DNA from: Halalkalibacter oceani
GTDB lineage: Bacteria; Bacillota; Bacilli; Bacillales; Bacillaceae_D
Direction: 5' to 3'
Length of the DNA: 64,000 nt
Assembly: GCF_023715605.1 (NCBI RefSeq)
Contig: NZ_JAMBOL010000003.1
Span: forward strand, 310,001 to 374,000
Program-made: the position numbers and the translations under genes
Part shown: positions 63,665 to 64,000 of the stretch, in pieces
Layout: each line of letters opens with the position of its first letter
Numbering within the stretch: the first letter of the stretch is position 1
Notes under the pieces: generated by a model
What the model was told of the DNA's origin: nothing
Databases searched by the model: none
The model's input: the letters and a program-made list of their open reading frames with translations, nothing else

Positions 63665-64000
63665 ATGACAACATGGCTGGTGGACACTATTAATAAATAT
63701 ATTCGTAAATTCAAATTTTTATTAATCCGTTTGTTACGCATTAAAGATAATGCCCATCACATTGCAATTGGTTTTACTGCTGGTCTGTTAATTAATTTCG
63801 TCCCTTCGTTCGGAATTGGCCCGATTATCTCCATTGCCAGCGCCAAACTTGTAAGGGGAAATTTAACGAGCGGTTTCATCGGCGGCATATCAATTATTTG
63901 GGCGTTCCCGCTCTTGTTTTATTTAAATATGGTCGTGGGAGAAAAGCTCATTCCTATTGAGCTTGATGAATTAGGTGAAAGTATTGAGGAGACGGTAGAA
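63665..64000 (+). CDS. DUF2062 membrane protein (3' end outside window)
   Basis: Frame from the ATG at 63665 open to the window end, 112 codons visible. It has the DUF2062 look: NAHHIAIGFTAGLLINFVPSFGIGPIIS and GGISIIWAFPLLFYLNMVVGEKL, with two hydrophobic segments. No clear ribosome binding site precedes the ATG, so an in-frame GTG at 63680 is an alternative start. It diverges from pssA. The function of the family is not established. Confidence 0.8.
   Translation, partial: MTTWLVDTINKYIRKFKFLLIRLLRIKDNAHHIAIGFTAGLLINFVPSFGIGPIISIASAKLVRGNLTSGFIGGISIIWAFPLLFYLNMVVGEKLIPIELDELGESIEETVE

Overview
The window looks like chromosome from a low-to-mid G+C Gram-positive bacterium of the Bacillaceae. 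The grounds are AAGGAGG-type ribosome binding sites, TTG/GTG starts that only a Shine-Dalgarno explains, a CtsR-controlled clpE, Fur boxes of the Bacillus 7-1-7 type, a globin-coupled HemAT transducer, and a cobalamin operon of the kind known from Bacillus megaterium (CbiH60 fusion, His-tailed CbiX). The species cannot be named from the sequence.

Layout. 1-3.7 kb: end of a Bcr/CflA drug exporter, a MinD-like ATPase outside a min operon, and a response regulator with a SARP/BTAD output. 3.7-13 kb: a hydantoin-utilisation operon on the minus strand, transcribed hyuA-hyuB-hyuC-permease-racemase, with a PAS/AAA+/Fis regulator behind it that lacks the GAFTGA loop. 13-20.8 kb: a nitroreductase, a DHA2 exporter, a glycerophosphodiesterase-like protein, an orphan OmpR regulator, an exported acidic protein built from 14- and 12-residue repeats, and a SIMPL protein. 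20.9-28 kb: a visibly AT-richer block with a lipoprotein and an iron-siderophore uptake operon (reductase, binding protein, two permeases, AraC regulator, two Fur boxes, no ATPase). 28-33 kb: an IS1182-type transposase remnant, a TauE exporter, clpE with two CtsR boxes around its promoter, and HemAT.

33.6-49.9 kb is one long minus-strand run. A cobalamin riboswitch with a terminator platform controls cbiH60-X-J-C-D-ET-L-F-G-A-cobA, the early-cobalt route from uroporphyrinogen III to cobyrinic acid a,c-diamide. Straight behind cobA lies a BtuFCD/FecBCD-type ABC transporter followed by a methyltransferase, a [2Fe-2S] ferredoxin and a nitroreductase. This second set has its own promoter and overlapping Fur boxes, so iron control is inserted into a B12-controlled locus.

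50-54 kb: an exported protein, and an operon of a PepSY membrane protein, a zinc-finger membrane protein, an ECF sigma factor and a second zinc-finger anti-sigma. 54-58.3 kb: a ZIP transporter and the most intriguing cluster, a lipoprotein ending in Gly-Gly, two glutathionylspermidine-synthase-like ATP-grasp enzymes and a DUF350 membrane protein between them, a Gram-positive counterpart of E. coli yjfLMC/ygiBC with no known substrate. 58.4-64 kb: an FAD-linked hydroxyacid dehydrogenase, an amidase, a tartrate/D-malate dehydrogenase, phosphatidylserine synthase and the start of a DUF2062 protein.

No tRNA, rRNA, CRISPR array or complete insertion sequence was seen. All calls come from reading the sequence; no database search was run.
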